DNA of 64,000 nucleotides, taken from assembly GCA_019119895.1 (NCBI GenBank), contig DWWD01000014.1, positions 1-64,000 of the forward strand, in the 5' to 3' direction. The position numbers and the translations under genes were made by a program. This document shows, piece after piece, positions 63,255-64,000 of the stretch (within the stretch, counting starts at the first letter, position 1; the number at the start of each line of letters is the position of its first letter). The notes beneath the pieces were generated by a model. It had not been told where the DNA came from. It was given only the letters and a program-made list of their open reading frames with translations, and ran no database searches. The stretch comes from Candidatus Anaerostipes avistercoris. Lineage in GTDB: Bacteria > Bacillota > Clostridia > Lachnospirales > Lachnospiraceae.

Positions 63255-64000
63255 TTATAAACGCTGTCCCCCGTCAATTCCTTTGAACGCAGAATATCCG
63301 TCATCTGCCATTACCGTCGTTCCATTTACCGCAGACGCCTCATCGAGAGTCATCAGATAAACGACGCCGGCAATCTCTTCCGGCTCTACAATCCGGCCTT
63401 TCATATGAAGGGAAGCTCCAATTTTAGCTACCGTATCATCAATCATCTCCGTTCTGACCCAGCCTGGTGATACGCATACCACTCTGATTCCATAGCCTGA
63501 CAATTCTCTGGCCAGACTCTTCGTTACCATTTCTACCGCTCCTTTGGAAGCATGATATCCTACGGATTCGGAGTTTGCCATAGTTCCGCAGATAGAGCCA
63601 ATATTTACGATCGTACCTTTCTGCTGATCCGCCATATATTTACTCACGGCATGTATCATATGAATCGTCCCCATGACATTAATATCCATCGTTCTCCGGA
63701 TATCTTCCATATCTGCTTTGAAAAAACTTTCTCTCCTGCTTACAACTCCGGCATTATTGACTAATACATCAATACGGCCATATGTATCCATCGTTTCATC
63801 TACCACTTTTCTGCACTCTTCATAATCCTGCACGCAGCAGTGTTTCCAGGTCACTTCCCCGAATTCAGAAAGTCTTTCCTGCGCACGAAGGCCTTTTTCC
63901 TCATTGGTACTTAAAATTACCACCCGGCAGTCTTTCTCCAGAAATAATTTTGCGGCCGCATATCCGATTCCGGCGCTTCCTCCGGTTATAATAACTACTT
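63255..64000 (-). CDS. Short-chain dehydrogenase/reductase, 5' end beyond the window
   Basis: A partial SDR oxidoreductase of at least 248 residues; its start lies past position 64000. The nucleotide motif TGGSAGIG and the NNAG motif (VLVNNAG) are present. The catalytic triad is in VNIGSICGT, YHASKGAVE (Tyr, Lys). It is FabG-like but substrate is not evident. It lies convergent to the LysR pseudogene. Confidence 0.9.
   Translation of the reverse strand, partial: VVIITGGSAGIGYAAAKLFLEKDCRVVILSTNEEKGLRAQERLSEFGEVTWKHCCVQDYEECRKVVDETMDTYGRIDVLVNNAGVVSRRESFFKADMEDIRRTMDINVMGTIHMIHAVSKYMADQQKGTIVNIGSICGTMANSESVGYHASKGAVEMVTKSLARELSGYGIRVVCVSPGWVRTEMIDDTVAKIGASLHMKGRIVEPEEIAGVVYLMTLDEASAVNGTTVMADDGYSAFKGIDGGQRL

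Noticed and set aside
1-64000. tRNA, rRNA, CRISPR, prophage or insertion sequences
   Set aside because: No cloverleaf, repeat array, transposase or phage gene was recognised by eye in any gap.

Overview
The window looks like a chromosomal segment of a strictly anaerobic, endospore-forming Clostridia, most probably a Lachnospiraceae gut commensal. The basis is gene content: Spo0A, YqfC/YqfD and YmxH-type sporulation genes, a six-subunit Rnf complex, CodY, HisZ-dependent HisG, a double-cubane-cluster reductase with its activase, and an orphan-type SelD/YedF/DUF3343 selenium module. No rRNA, tRNA, CRISPR array, prophage or insertion sequence was recognised. Most genes lie on the minus strand.

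Layout, left to right. 0.1-9.7 kb: regulators and exporters (a LysR gene, a DEDD exonuclease with an Ada-like Cys/His module, a MarR-controlled heterodimeric ABC exporter, a second LysR gene, a GntR/YtrA-controlled ABC exporter). 9.7-11.4 kb: a decayed MarR - radical SAM - mutM operon in which only the MarR gene is intact. 11.4-19.7 kb: core genes (minus-strand order nrdR, comM, dprA, topA, codY, rpsB, tsf) plus a 51-codon candidate ORF. 19.7-25.1 kb: ymxH and rnfCDGEAB. 25.2-30.4 kb: proB, a DUF896 gene and proA with two flavoprotein genes upstream. 30.5-36.1 kb: rpsU, yqfC, yqfD, phoH, ybeY and a SpoVB-like flippase. 36.1-44.1 kb: alaS, a 40-codon membrane peptide and a his operon (hisZ, G, D, B and a three-domain HisIE fusion). 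44.1-49.5 kb: a DUF protein, a two-component system with its own ABC exporter, and a SEC-C methionine aminopeptidase. 49.6-53.0 kb (plus strand): a structured leader RNA with terminator, a CNNM/CorC-type transporter and rqcH. 53.0-54.8 kb: two tandem spo0A genes. 54.9-59.9 kb: the selenium module, a double-cubane reductase/activase pair and a divergent LysR regulator. 59.9-64.0 kb: a tandem CmpB-domain membrane protein, a MerR regulator, a LysR pseudogene with one amber codon, and an SDR oxidoreductase cut by the window edge.

The most unusual items are: (1) the tandem spo0A genes, one with an altered acidic pocket; (2) a degenerate HisF-like barrel fused to HisIE in an operon lacking hisA, hisF and hisH; (3) a riboswitch-like leader in front of the CNNM gene that I could not assign to a known class; (4) the deletion-riddled radical SAM/mutM operon; (5) Spo0A-box matches at spo0A and inside the promoter spacer of the CmpB-domain gene; (6) several well-formed operator/promoter overlaps (GntR, MarR, MerR, LysR). 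All functional calls come from reading motifs; no database search was run.
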